Origin: Prolixibacteraceae bacterium
GTDB taxonomy: Bacteria > Bacteroidota > Bacteroidia > Bacteroidales > Prolixibacteraceae
NCBI GenBank assembly: GCA_014380255.1
Contig: JACMKG010000223.1
Span: 1 to 13,921 of the forward strand
Reading direction: 5' to 3'
Length of the DNA stretch: 13,921 nt
Shown here: one piece after another, positions 1 to 7,580 of the stretch
Layout of the letters: each line of letters starts with the position of its first letter
How positions within the stretch are numbered: position 1 is the first letter of the stretch
Program-made: the position numbers and the translations under genes
The notes under the pieces: generated by a model
Told to the model about the DNA's origin: nothing
The model's database searches: none
What the model saw: the letters and a program-made list of their open reading frames with translations, nothing else

Positions 1-1
1 A

Positions 2-469
2 ATACATCCGGTAGACCAAAAAAAAGATCCTATCAATATCAATAAAACAATTAATCCCAATGTCAATAAAAACTCAAACAATCCTAATAAAAGGGCTCCC
101 AAAGGACAGGGAATGAAAATCGGTAACCAAGATAAAGGTATACATCCTGTGGAATCTCCAGTTAAAAAAAGACCTGTCGAGGTGCTGAAGCCTGCCCAGG
201 CTTCTACTAACGGAAAATCATTTCAGACACAGGCGCCTACGTCTAACATCGTTGTTGATAACAGTCCGAGATTTAAATCTGAAAAAGAGAATTTCAATTC
301 ATCAAATACGGCAAAGTACCTTTATGTAATAGCTGCAGTCCTATTTCTTGCCTGGATTATAGGTTTCTTTTTTTATAAGTTAGATGCCAATATACATATG
401 CTTTTGGCATTGGCAGTTATCGTGGCAGTTATCAGTTTTATGCAGGGAAAAAGAAATAAGACAGCATAG
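2..469 (+). CDS. C-terminal part of a two-helix membrane protein with an lmo0937/DUF5670-like tail (5' end outside window)
   Basis: The first ATG in frame is at 113, but the frame stays open leftward to the window edge, so I read this as a 5'-truncated gene of at least 155 codons. Two copies of the tetrapeptide IHPV, each followed by an acidic residue (nt 2-13 and 140-151), lie 46 residues apart and support translation upstream of 113. The visible N-terminal part is hydrophilic, rich in Asn, Lys and Pro, and probably disordered. The last 50 residues hold two hydrophobic helices (about 69-88 and 94-110, counting from the ATG at 113) separated by a short loop with IH at its end, then a basic QGKRNK tail. 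This pattern matches the small lmo0937/DUF5670 membrane proteins, whose function is unknown. Here the module would be fused to a soluble linker. If 113 were the true start, the protein would have 118 residues. A hairpin terminator follows the stop. Confidence 0.7.
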   Translation: MHPVDQKKDPININKTINPNVNKNSNNPNKRAPKGQGMKIGNQDKGIHPVESPVKKRPVEVLKPAQASTNGKSFQTQAPTSNIVVDNSPRFKSEKENFNSSNTAKYLYVIAAVLFLAWIIGFFFYKLDANIHMLLALAVIVAVISFMQGKRNKTA

Positions 470-533
470 TGTCCTTAGCGGTAGAGCTAATTGAGCGCTT
501 TAATTTATTGAAAGGATGATTAATAGATTAGTA

Positions 534-581
534 TTCAGGATTGACCCTTAGCTTTGTAAGGATCAATCCTGAAACTTTTTT
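534..581 (+). terminator. Intrinsic terminator between convergent genes
   Basis: A perfect 11-bp stem (534-544 with 563-573) is followed by one mismatch and a further 5-bp stem (546-550 with 557-561) closing a 6-nt loop. A run of six T (576-581) follows directly. It lies just after the membrane-protein gene on the + strand and overlaps the last codon of the convergent beta-propeller gene. It terminates the + transcript. On the - strand no T tract follows the stem, so two-way action is less certain. Confidence 0.85.
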
Positions 582-1926
582 ACTTTTCTGAAATACAATA
601 TAAGTATTTAAATCCTCTTAAAAATAAATCATTCCCTATAATAATGGGTGAAGCATGGAAGGTATCGTCTAATGAATTTTTAGCGAGCAATGAAAATTCA
701 TTTCCTGCTTTTATCACATTTACAACTCCCGTAGCTGCCATGTATATTCGGTCTTTGGCTCCTGTGGGGGAAGAAAAAATATTCGTAATTCCTTCTACTT
801 TCTGATTACTATAGATCACCTTGCCATCTTTTGCATTCAGGCAAGTTAATATTCCATTGTTTCCTTTGAGAAAATATAATTTTCCATCCATCAATACCGG
901 GCTAGGCGTATAAGATGCATCCTGGTTATATTCCCAAAGAATGGCAGCGGATCCGGTAATATCACCTGTAGCTTTTGCTAAATCAATGGCTTTAATGGCG
1001 TTTCCCCTGAAACCACTCATCAGGTACAATATGCCATCCGCATACATGGGATTTGGGATCACATTGCGGGTCATACCGGCACATTCCCAGATAATGGTTC
1101 CATTGTCAGCATCGTAACTTCTCACTTTATTGGTGGCACTGGTAATAAGTTGTGCTTTTCCATTCACTTCAACAATCAAGGGCGTTGACCATGATGTAAT
1201 TTCATCGCGTTCTGCAGTCCATGCATCCTTGCCTGTTTTCTTATCCAGCGCATAAAGAAATGACTTACCTTGATGGTCCCATTGGATATAAACTTTATCT
1301 TTATAGACGGCTGGTGAGCTACCTTCTCCAAAACTTGCTACAATATCCATTTGTCCAAAATCGCGTTCCCACTTTACATTTCCTTTCATATCAAGGCAAT
1401 ATATACCGCGTGAACCAAAGAAGGCAAATATATTTTCACCATCGGTAACAGGAGAATTAGAGGCCCAGCTACTTAATTCGTGTGTTCGTTCAATAGGCAT
1501 TTCCTCCTTCACAACAGTCTGCCAATTAATCTTTCCAGAGGATTTATCAACCGATATTACTTTAAACTGATGTATTAAATCTGTCTGATTGGGTGCCATT
1601 GGGCTGGCAGGTGCTGATGCGTCTTCAATTTTAGCTTTCTTATCAGTTGCCACAGCTGTTTGCACAATGATTTGGTTATCCCATACAATAGGAGTTGCAT
1701 GTCCTTTACCTGGAATTTCGACTTTCCATTTCACATTTTTAGTTTCACTGAATTCCAGTGGAACATTGCCTTCCGATGTGGAGCCAGTATTGTATAAACC
1801 CCGCCATTCGGGCCAGTGGTTGATATAGACTGATTTATCCTGTGCCTGTAGAACAATTGTCTGAAGCGAAAGTAAAAGTAAAATGCAAAAAGTCTGGATT
1901 AGGGACTGGCTAATTCGTTTTTTCAT
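580..1926 (-). CDS. Secreted PQQ-type beta-propeller repeat protein
   Basis: This 448-residue protein starts with a clear signal peptide: basic MKKR, a hydrophobic core (about 9-26), and a likely signal peptidase I site after QAQ at residue 29. The mature protein begins with the WPEWRG motif (38-43), typical of PQQ-like/WD40-like propeller proteins. Repeated blades follow, with recurring patterns such as TPIVWDNQIIVQT, SPAVYKDKVYIQ, SPVLMDGKLYF and SPIIIGNDLFLRGF, each pairing a small hydrophobic strand with a short lookup loop. These proteins share the BamB/quinoprotein propeller fold but often bind no PQQ. I see no cytochrome domain or lipobox, so a periplasmic or surface scaffold or binding role is more likely than a dehydrogenase. 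It is a single-gene unit with 541 nt of non-coding DNA upstream. The substrate or partner cannot be told from sequence. Confidence 0.85.
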   Translation of the reverse strand: MKKRISQSLIQTFCILLLLSLQTIVLQAQDKSVYINHWPEWRGLYNTGSTSEGNVPLEFSETKNVKWKVEIPGKGHATPIVWDNQIIVQTAVATDKKAKIEDASAPASPMAPNQTDLIHQFKVISVDKSSGKINWQTVVKEEMPIERTHELSSWASNSPVTDGENIFAFFGSRGIYCLDMKGNVKWERDFGQMDIVASFGEGSSPAVYKDKVYIQWDHQGKSFLYALDKKTGKDAWTAERDEITSWSTPLIVEVNGKAQLITSATNKVRSYDADNGTIIWECAGMTRNVIPNPMYADGILYLMSGFRGNAIKAIDLAKATGDITGSAAILWEYNQDASYTPSPVLMDGKLYFLKGNNGILTCLNAKDGKVIYSNQKVEGITNIFSSPTGAKDRIYMAATGVVNVIKAGNEFSLLAKNSLDDTFHASPIIIGNDLFLRGFKYLYCISEK

Positions 1927-2467
1927 AGTTAGTTAATTAGGTTTTTGATTGATGATGTTATAGCTAATCTGATTCTTCTTAGTGACTCTTTAATAATGGA
2001 AACGTTTAATCTCTAAGAAAACAAAAGCAAATTCCTGTTGAATTCAAAAATAGTAAAAAAGCATCATGTTTGCTAGAAATGTTTATAAAGTATTGATCTT
2101 CTTTCTTTTATTGGTAGTTAAAAATGAAGCGGAAGTTATTTATCGCTTTATCTGAATTGTAGATACCGGATTAATGTTTATAAAAAATAAAGAGGAAATC
2201 TATATTTCTGCATTACGTAGTAATCCATATAAGCTTAATCCTTAAACCCTATCAAGCAGTATAGAAATAAAATAATAACCCCCAACGATCTCTTTCTGGA
2301 TACTTCCTTAGGCTTTTTTGATACGCCCTTATACTTTATGCGGAGGGGTCTGAATTTTTGCATTTAGAATACTAAAAACGGGAGAATCTGTATGAAAACA
2401 GTTTCTCCCGTTCGTGTATAAGTCAGATACCTTTCTTTTGGCTTTAAGTATCCCTTTGTGTGCAATC
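1927..2467. other. Non-coding stretch between beta-propeller and isochorismatase-like genes
   Basis: I find no convincing gene in these 541 nt. For the leftward beta-propeller gene, a perfect TAnnTTTG box (TATTTTTG) reads on the - strand at 2052-2045, but with no clear -33 TTTG at the right spacing, and it would give a leader of about 110 nt. A short LacI-operator-like core, AAACGTTT (2000-2007), lies between this box and the start codon; its flanks are not symmetric. The right end holds the terminator of the isochorismatase-like gene. The rest is AT-rich with no recognisable repeat. Confidence 0.5.
2374..2412 (-). terminator. Intrinsic terminator after the isochorismatase-like gene
   Basis: A perfect 10-bp stem (2377-2386 with 2403-2412, arm AACGGGAGAA) is extended after a T:T mismatch by 4 bp (2388-2391 with 2398-2401) around a 6-nt loop. 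On the - strand the stem runs into TTTTT, which fits Rho-independent termination of leftward transcription from 3010 or 3835. It lies 56 nt past the hydrolase stop codon. Confidence 0.8.
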
Positions 2468-3010
2468 TTATTTTACCAGCTTGGAAATCTCTTTAAATTC
2501 AGCGGCAGAGGCACTTCTTGTTAGTTCAAATAAAATAGATTCCATCGAAGTCATCAGGATTCCTTCATAACGGAAACGTTCAGAGGCAAGATCCATGTTG
2601 TCGAATGAGCGGGAAGAAACACAATCCATTACTACTATCGGTGTATATCCAGCTTCTTTAAGATCGATAGCTGTTTGAAGTACACAAACATGGGATTCGA
2701 TTCCACAGATAATCACATTGGTAACTCCTGAAAATGCAAGTTTTTCTGCAACTACAGGCTCCTCAAAACAGCTGAAATCTTTCTTTTCAATGTATTGAAA
2801 GTCTTTGATAATTGATTTTATTTCAGGAATTGTATCTCCTAATCCTTTGGTATATTGTTGAGTTACAAGAAGTGGAAGCCCAAGAATTTGCAATCCCTGT
2901 ATCAACTTTGAACAGTTCTCAATGAGTTGTTCATTTTCTTCCATTACGGGAACCAATCGTTCCTGGATATCCACTACTAAGCCAACGGTGTTTTCTTTTA
3001 AAATGCGCAT
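2468..3010 (-). CDS. Isochorismatase-family (cysteine) hydrolase
   Basis: This 180-residue protein has the full isochorismatase/YcaC fold signature. The VVDIQERL motif carries the catalytic Asp14, the EKKDFSCF segment has Lys77, and the GIESHVCVLQTA motif (103-114) has the nucleophilic Cys109 after the conserved non-proline cis-peptide region. The C-terminal DCVSSRS segment is also typical. Length is normal for the stand-alone family. Members hydrolyse isochorismate, nicotinamide, carbamoylsarcosine and other amides, and the substrate of YcaC-like members is mostly unknown. No menaquinone, siderophore or NAD genes are adjacent to narrow it, so I leave it unnamed. It lies 213 nt downstream of kdsD on the same strand and is followed by a strong terminator. 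Co-transcription is possible but the gap is large. Confidence 0.9.
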   Translation of the reverse strand: MRILKENTVGLVVDIQERLVPVMEENEQLIENCSKLIQGLQILGLPLLVTQQYTKGLGDTIPEIKSIIKDFQYIEKKDFSCFEEPVVAEKLAFSGVTNVIICGIESHVCVLQTAIDLKEAGYTPIVVMDCVSSRSFDNMDLASERFRYEGILMTSMESILFELTRSASAAEFKEISKLVK

Positions 3011-3068
3011 ATTAATATTGTTTCAAATTAAAGTTCATCTTTTAATGAGTATTGAGATGATGGATGAT

Positions 3069-3094
3069 TAAATGGTTAACGGTTAAATGGTTGG
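3069..3094. repeat. Short GGTTAA-type intergenic tandem repeat
   Basis: Units GGTTAAC, GGTTAAA and GGTTGG follow one another, with AAATGGTT present twice (3070-3077 and 3085-3092). Similar GGTTAA/TTAACC tandem runs are common between genes in Bacteroidota. In the same 213-nt gap, CCTGCC (3159-3164) and GGCAGG (3186-3191) form a weak inverted pair that may be the remnant of another intergenic repeat. No gene is seen in the gap. Confidence 0.5.
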
Positions 3095-3223
3095 AAAAGT
3101 TGCTCTTGTTAAAAGGGTTGATGCTTATATCCAAGCAATAAATCGTACATTGTACCCGCCTGCCTCATGCAAGAACAAAGAAAGCGGCAGGAATTGTCTA
3201 ATTGTAAATAGCCAAATAACTGC

Positions 3224-3835
3224 CTACTTATTTAACCCTGCTTGTAATCGAGAGCGGTCGCCAAGATATCCTCCGTGATGGCGTTTGGCATATTCCGCAT
3301 TGTTGAAGCCAATACGTTTCATCATCATCACAACCAGAACATCACCAATAACTGTCATCACCGTAGTCGAAGTGCTGGGTGTTAGACCAAGGATACACAC
3401 TTCCTTTGGGTTTCCGGTTTCAAGACATACATCTGACATTTGAGCCAGCTGTGAATCCTTGTTGCTGGTAATCACTATCACAGGTAAATTTTTGTGTAAA
3501 TTTTCAGCAAGATCAACGAGTTCAAGTATCTCTCTGGTCTTTCCTGAATTTGAGATAAGCAAAAGTACATCGTTGGGCTGTATAACGCCAAGGTCGCCAT
3601 GTTGAGCATCACTGGGGTGTAAGAATACAGATGGAGTGCCGGTGGAGCTGAAAGTTGTTGCAATATTTAATGCAATTTGTCCTGCTTTCCCCATTCCTGA
3701 GGCAACCAACTTTCCTTTGAGTTTATGTACCCGTTCTTCAATAATGCAAATGGCCTTTTCAAAAGCATCGTTTACCGGGATATTCTGAATTGCTTCGGCT
3801 TCCTGACGAAGTACTTCTCTGATTTCTTCAAGCAT
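3224..3835 (-). CDS. kdsD: Arabinose-5-phosphate isomerase, SIS domain only
   Basis: The KdsD/KpsF/GutQ family interconverts ribulose-5-phosphate and arabinose-5-phosphate, the first committed step toward Kdo for lipopolysaccharide or capsule, in the cytoplasm. This 203-residue protein is essentially one SIS domain. It has GMGKAG (47-52, with the active-site Lys50), the strongly conserved PSDAQHGDLG block (74-83, His79), the phosphosugar-binding ISNSGKT loop (94-100), TPSTSTT (152-158) and the C-terminal AKRHHGG signature (183-189). E. coli KdsD is about 320 residues because it carries a tandem CBS pair. That pair is absent here and the ORF ends cleanly just after the signature, so this is a natural short form, as known from Bacteroides fragilis, not a truncation. 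It is divergent from sucC, with its own promoter candidate. Confidence 0.9.
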   Translation of the reverse strand: MLEEIREVLRQEAEAIQNIPVNDAFEKAICIIEERVHKLKGKLVASGMGKAGQIALNIATTFSSTGTPSVFLHPSDAQHGDLGVIQPNDVLLLISNSGKTREILELVDLAENLHKNLPVIVITSNKDSQLAQMSDVCLETGNPKEVCILGLTPSTSTTVMTVIGDVLVVMMMKRIGFNNAEYAKRHHGGYLGDRSRLQAGLNK

Positions 3836-3855
3836 GAGATTAATTTTATGAGCAG

Positions 3856-3890
3856 CAAAATTATTCTAAAAAACCATATGAAGGCTCAAA
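3856..3890 (-). promoter_or_regulatory. Candidate promoter of kdsD
   Basis: On the - strand a perfect TAnnTTTG -7 box (TAATTTTG, 3863-3856) is preceded by TTTG (3890-3887) with a 23-nt spacer, at the long end of what Bacteroidota promoters allow. The predicted start site leaves a short leader before the ATG at 3835. Confidence 0.45.
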
Positions 3891-3993
3891 AACATCCTCG
3901 ATTCTTTTATTTTTCATAGGTATTTTAGGGAACAATTTATTGTAAGCTCTGTTTACATGTTATTAAAATATCATTTCTATCGTTAAAGTGTGC

Positions 3994-4015
3994 TTTTAAA
4001 TGTGCACATTTAAAA
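3994..4015. promoter_or_regulatory. 22-bp perfect palindrome upstream of sucC, likely operator
   Basis: The half-site TTTTAAATGTG (3994-4004) is followed at once by its exact reverse complement, with no spacer. It ends 39 nt before the sucC ATG, where a promoter or leader would be expected. The AAATGTG half-sites resemble the CRP family half-site, but without the usual central gap. An MarR, TetR or GntR dimer site is equally possible. No TAnnTTTG box is obvious nearby. The regulator is unknown. Confidence 0.6.
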
Positions 4016-4054
4016 CATTAAAAAAGACCAAGAAACTAACTTACGATCTGAATT

Positions 4055-5188
4055 ATGAAAATTCATGAATATCAAGCCAGACAAATTTTCAGGGATTATG
4101 GCATTCCTGTACCCGAAGGAGTAGTATGTTACACAGTGAACGAGGTAGAAAAAGCTGCTCAAAAAATTAATAGCATGTGTGTAGTAAAGGCTCAGGTGTT
4201 GACCGGGGGCCGTGGTAAGGCAGGCGGGGTTAAACTGGCCCGCACTGTGGGTGATGCGGTAACTGCTGCCAAGCAGATTCTGGGAATGGATATCAAAGGA
4301 CTTACTGTTACAAAAGTTCTGGTGACTGAAGCTGTTGATATTGCTAAAGAATTTTATGTAGGGCTGATCAACGACCGCAATTCTAAAAGTATTACCCTCA
4401 TGGTAAGTGCCGAAGGAGGAGTTGAAATTGAAGAAGTGGCAAAGGAAAACCCGGAAAAGATTATTAAATTATCAATTAATCCTTTGACGGGGCTTTTGGA
4501 TTATCAGGCCAGAAACGTAGCTCTCAAATTGTTTGGAGACATAAAAATGGCTCAGGTAGCAGCTTCCATTTTCATTAAACTTTATAAGTTGTACATAGAA
4601 ACTGATGCAACGCTGGCTGAGATAAACCCCTTGGTCTTAACTACCGACCATGAGATACTGGCCATCGACGGCAAGATGAATTTTGATGACAATGCGCTTT
4701 ACCGTCAGCCTAAAATACTGGCCATGCGTGAGCCCGATGAAGATGAGGCCAAAGAGATTGCTGCACATGAAAAAGGTCTTTCGTATATTAAGCTTGACGG
4801 AAATATCGGGTGCATGGTTAACGGTGCAGGTTTGGCAATGGCTACCATGGATATGATTAAATTGTATGGAGGCTCGCCTGCCAACTTCCTGGATATTGGT
4901 GGAAGCTCGAATCCTCAAAAGGTAATTGATGCCATGAATATCCTGTTGAGCGATACCAATGTAAAGGCTGTAATGATTAATATATTTGGAGGAATAACCC
5001 GTTGCGATGATGTGGCAAGAGGCCTGATTAAAGCCCTGGAAGTGATCATTACTGATATCCCTATTGTGGTACGTTTATCTGGAACCAATGCGGAAGAAGG
5101 ATTGGCTCTTTTGCAGAAAACAGGCCTTCCCACAGTTGGCTCCATGAGTGAGGCGGCCAAGAAAGCTATCGAGTTGAGCAAAAGATAG
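4055..5188 (+). CDS. sucC: Succinyl-CoA synthetase (ADP-forming) beta subunit
   Basis: With SucD this TCA-cycle enzyme couples succinyl-CoA cleavage to nucleoside triphosphate synthesis, or runs in reverse. The 377-residue length is close to the 388 of E. coli. The N-terminal ATP-grasp domain starts with the typical MKIHEYQA and has the phosphate-binding GGRGKAGGVK loop (51-60). EINPL (189-193) and the Asp205 in AIDGKMNFDD supply the Mg-nucleotide ligands Glu189, Asn191 and Asp205. The C-terminal ligase/CoA domain shows LDGNIGCMVNGAGLAM (247-262), ANFLDIGG (276-283), NIFGGITRCD (309-318) and the VVRLSGTN block (338-345). No family residue I looked for is missing. It is upstream of sucD but separated from it by 310 nt, which is unusual because the two genes normally abut or overlap. 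A palindromic operator candidate lies just upstream. Confidence 0.97.
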   Translation: MKIHEYQARQIFRDYGIPVPEGVVCYTVNEVEKAAQKINSMCVVKAQVLTGGRGKAGGVKLARTVGDAVTAAKQILGMDIKGLTVTKVLVTEAVDIAKEFYVGLINDRNSKSITLMVSAEGGVEIEEVAKENPEKIIKLSINPLTGLLDYQARNVALKLFGDIKMAQVAASIFIKLYKLYIETDATLAEINPLVLTTDHEILAIDGKMNFDDNALYRQPKILAMREPDEDEAKEIAAHEKGLSYIKLDGNIGCMVNGAGLAMATMDMIKLYGGSPANFLDIGGSSNPQKVIDAMNILLSDTNVKAVMINIFGGITRCDDVARGLIKALEVIITDIPIVVRLSGTNAEEGLALLQKTGLPTVGSMSEAAKKAIELSKR

Positions 5189-5290
5189 TAAATAAGAAAC
5201 CTCCATGACAATCGTATATTGACACACAGGAGGATGATTATAAACAACTATATCCAAATGAACAATAAACACACCCCGAACGATTCGCGG

Positions 5291-5341
5291 CATAGTACAC
5301 ATAGAATAATTTTAAACTATGTGTACTATGTGCCTATGTGT
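5291..5341. repeat. Inverted-repeat intergenic element built from CTATGTG units
   Basis: CATAGTACACATAG (5291-5304) and its exact reverse complement (5317-5330) are separated by a 12-nt AT-only loop. On the right the element continues so that CTATGTG occurs three times (5317, 5326 and 5334), a direct-repeat tail ending near TTTC. Elements built from CACATAG/CTATGTG units recur between genes in many Bacteroidota genomes. It is too short for a transposon and has no ORF. Confidence 0.65.
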
Positions 5342-5385
5342 TTCAAAATTAGATACACATGAAAAGAAAGACGTAGACGATAAAG

Positions 5386-5422
5386 CCATGGTCGGTCTCT
5401 TGGATAAGAGATGATACCGTGG
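5386..5422 (+). other. Strong hairpin in the sucD leader
   Basis: A 7-bp stem with one G-T wobble (CCATGGT 5386-5392 with ACCGTGG 5416-5422) is separated by a small internal loop from a 6-bp stem (TCTCTT 5396-5401 with AAGAGA 5406-5411) capped by the tetraloop GGAT. It ends 76 nt before the sucD start. There is no T tract, so it is more likely an RNA processing or stability element than a terminator. It matches no riboswitch I recognise. Confidence 0.4.
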
Positions 5423-5498
5423 AACTCAAACAGAATCTCTTTTAAGTTCCTTAAACACATACATGAATTTTAAACCAATCACCTAATAACTATTCAAG

Positions 5499-6383
5499 AT
5501 GAGCATTCTAGTCAATAAAGATACCAAGCTGATTGTACAGGGCATTACCGGGCGCGATGGCAAATTCCATACTGGCAAGATGAAAGAATATGGTACCAAC
5601 GTGGTGGCAGGCGTTTCGCCTGGCAAGGAAGGTGACAGCATTGAAGGTGTTCCTGTTTTTAATACCGTAGCCAGTGCCGTTGAAGCAACGGGAGCTAACA
5701 CTTCCATCATTTTTGTACCTGCGCCATATGCTGCTGATGCCATTCTGGAAGCTTCCGAAGCAGGCATCAAGCTTGTAATTGCGATTAGCGAGGGTGTACC
5801 TACCCAGGATATGATTAGGATTACTCCCTTATTAAAACTTAACGGTACGCAGTTAATTGGGCCTAATTGCCCCGGATTGATCACTCCCGGAGAGTCGCTG
5901 GTGGGAATCATGCCTTCCAGGATTTTCAAAAAAGGAAACATCGGTTTTATCTCCCGCAGCGGAACATTAACCTATGAAGTGGTTAACCTTTTAACATTGA
6001 ATGATTTTGGCCAGACCACTTGTGTTGGTATCGGGGGAGACCCTGTTGCAGGCTTATATTTCATTGACCTGCTGGAGCTTTTCGAGAATGATCCTGAAAC
6101 AAAGGCGGTAGTTTTAATTGGTGAGATAGGGGGTGATGCTGAGGAACAAGCTGCTGCATATATTGCGGAGAAAATGACCAAGCCCGTGGTTGCATTTATT
6201 GCCGGACAAACTGCTCCTCCCGGAAAACGTATGGGTCATGCGGGTGCCATCATTTCAAGCGGATCAGGAACAGCAGCCGAAAAGATTGCCGCTTTCAACA
6301 AGGCAGGAGTTCCGGTTGCCAAAGAACCTTCAGAAATACCCATTTTACTGAGGGAAAGAATGGAAGCTGCCTATAAGATCTAG
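5499..6383 (+). CDS. sucD: Succinyl-CoA synthetase alpha subunit
   Basis: SucD binds CoA and carries the phosphohistidine intermediate of succinyl-CoA synthetase. Its 294 residues compare with 289 in E. coli. The N-terminal Rossmann CoA-binding domain shows the VQGITGRDG loop (13-21), [11 protein letters not shown] (72-82) and [11 protein letters not shown] (95-105). The GPNCPG motif (121-126) contains Cys124, and SRSGTLTYE (152-160) and GIGGDPVAG (177-185) follow. The catalytic His247 lies in GHAGAIIS (246-253), with Glu209 in the GEIGG motif (208-212). Everything needed for activity is present. The start at 5499 ([10 protein letters not shown]) fits the family start. It is the partner of sucC upstream on the same strand, across an unusual structured 310-nt spacer. 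Confidence 0.97.
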   Translation: MSILVNKDTKLIVQGITGRDGKFHTGKMKEYGTNVVAGVSPGKEGDSIEGVPVFNTVASAVEATGANTSIIFVPAPYAADAILEASEAGIKLVIAISEGVPTQDMIRITPLLKLNGTQLIGPNCPGLITPGESLVGIMPSRIFKKGNIGFISRSGTLTYEVVNLLTLNDFGQTTCVGIGGDPVAGLYFIDLLELFENDPETKAVVLIGEIGGDAEEQAAAYIAEKMTKPVVAFIAGQTAPPGKRMGHAGAIISSGSGTAAEKIAAFNKAGVPVAKEPSEIPILLRERMEAAYKI

Positions 6384-6467
6384 TGGTAAATCCTAAAGTG
6401 ATTGTATAAAAACGATCCAGGCATTGGTAGCTGACTGCGGACAAGATATATTTACCATCGTGTTTTC

Positions 6468-6536
6468 CCGGCTGTCAGATACCAATGTCGGTAGCTCAAT
6501 ATTCTATATTCTTCAGCCGGTAGTCTGCTTTTTTTT
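6468..6536 (+). terminator. Possible weak terminator after sucD
   Basis: CCGGCTG (6468-6474) pairs perfectly with CAGCCGG (6514-6520) across a 39-nt loop. Eight T (6529-6536) follow after an 8-nt gap. The long loop and the gap make this poorer than a standard terminator. It lies between sucD and the GntR gene, where termination would make sense, but it could instead be leader structure of the regulator. Confidence 0.3.
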
Positions 6537-6566
6537 CTTAATTTCGGGCTTCCACTCATAACGGTT

Positions 6567-7580
6567 ATGTTGAAGCACATAAAGATCAATCCAGAGTCAG
6601 AAATTCCCAAATACAAGCAAGTCGTCGATCTGTTTGTCTCTGATATTGAAGCCGGCATCTTTAAGCATGGGCAGCGCATCCCTTCAATCAATGAAACCAG
6701 TGAAGAGTTACTTCTTTCGCGCGATACCGTAGAGAAAGCATATGTTTATATGAAAAAGAAGGGTATCCTTCTGGCTGTTAGAGGTAAGGGGTATTATATC
6801 AACCAGGTAAATGTAGGAAAGAAATTAAAGATTTACCTCCTGTTCAATAAGCTTAGCAATTACAAGCGTAACATCTATTATTCCTTTGTGAAAACAATGG
6901 GTGCCAAGGCCAGTGTTGATGTGGGCATTTATAATTACGATCCTGATGAGTTCAAAGCCCTCATTGATAATAATCTGAACAACTATGATTACTTTGTTAT
7001 CCTTCCGCACTTCCGAAATGAGAATGCATCCATCAGTGAAGTTATAAAAAAGATACCCCGTGAAAAAGTACTGATTGTTGACCGTTTTCTGGATGAGCTA
7101 AAAGACTATCCCGTTGTTTATCAGGAATATGATAAGGATATCCAGTCGGCATTAACCTGTGGGCTTGATTTGCTTAAAAAATACAGCCAACTTAACCTTG
7201 TATTCCCACAGGCCGAATACTATCCGCCTTATATCGCACGCGGCTTTCGAATCTTTTGCCAAACGCATGGATTTGATTATTCCATAATTGATCGCATGGA
7301 AGAGATAGAAATCTGCCGGGGGCAAGCATACATTATCGTATCAGATGATGATTTGTATTCATTTATCCGCAAAGTAAAACAGATGAACTGGTCATTGGGT
7401 AAAGAGTGCGGGGTGGTAGCTTACAATGAAAATCCGGTAAAAGAAATCTTGTGTGATGGGATTACCACGATATCTACCAATCATGAAGAAATTGGCTATC
7501 TGGCAGCCTGCATGATTCTTACCCGGCGATTTGAAAGAATCAAAAGCCCCTTTAAGTTTATTCGACGTAATTCTTTGTAA
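6567..7580 (+). CDS. GntR-family regulator with periplasmic-binding-protein-like effector domain
   Basis: Residues 1-80 form a GntR winged helix-turn-helix: the entry motif EIPKYKQVVDLFVSDIEAG (12-30), GQRIPSINETSEELLLSRDTV (35-55) for the DNA-reading helices, and the wing VRGKGYYI (71-78). The rest (about 85-337) is not the FadR, HutC or aminotransferase type. Its alternating beta/alpha pattern, with VGIYNYDPDEF, DYFVILPHF, VLIVDRF, YIIVSDDDLYSFI and a late GITTIST segment, looks like a degenerate LacI/periplasmic-binding-protein fold. Bacteroidota use regulators of this build to control sugar catabolism, with a sugar or sugar phosphate as effector. The effector and targets cannot be read from sequence. 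Candidate targets nearby are the direct-repeat promoter region at 7742-7798 and the glycogen genes. It seems to be monocistronic, 183 nt after sucD. Confidence 0.88.
   Translation: MLKHIKINPESEIPKYKQVVDLFVSDIEAGIFKHGQRIPSINETSEELLLSRDTVEKAYVYMKKKGILLAVRGKGYYINQVNVGKKLKIYLLFNKLSNYKRNIYYSFVKTMGAKASVDVGIYNYDPDEFKALIDNNLNNYDYFVILPHFRNENASISEVIKKIPREKVLIVDRFLDELKDYPVVYQEYDKDIQSALTCGLDLLKKYSQLNLVFPQAEYYPPYIARGFRIFCQTHGFDYSIIDRMEEIEICRGQAYIIVSDDDLYSFIRKVKQMNWSLGKECGVVAYNENPVKEILCDGITTISTNHEEIGYLAACMILTRRFERIKSPFKFIRRNSL

Larger units (their letters stand above)
5189..5498. other. 310-nt structured spacer between sucC and sucD
   Basis: No gene is supported here. Three structures are visible: CCTCC (5200-5204) facing GGAGG (5229-5233), the 14-bp inverted repeat annotated separately (5291-5330), and a strong hairpin at 5386-5422. 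None is followed by a T tract, so I do not call an internal terminator. No TAnnTTTG promoter for sucD is evident either, which leaves open whether sucD is read from the sucC promoter. Confidence 0.6.

Noticed and set aside
2000..2007. AAACGTTT as a LacI-family operator for the beta-propeller gene
   Set aside because: Symmetry stops after the 8-bp core and no LacI-type regulator is in the window; an 8-bp palindrome is expected by chance.
5234..5362. A 42-codon ORF in the sucC-sucD gap preceded by AGGAGG
   Set aside because: The AGGAGG abuts the ATG with no spacing, Bacteroidota seldom use such sites, and most of the ORF runs through the inverted-repeat element. Its composition follows the repeat, not a protein.
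5483..5941. A 152-residue ORF opposite the start of sucD
   Set aside because: It is a shadow of sucD on the other strand with no recognisable domain and no promoter.
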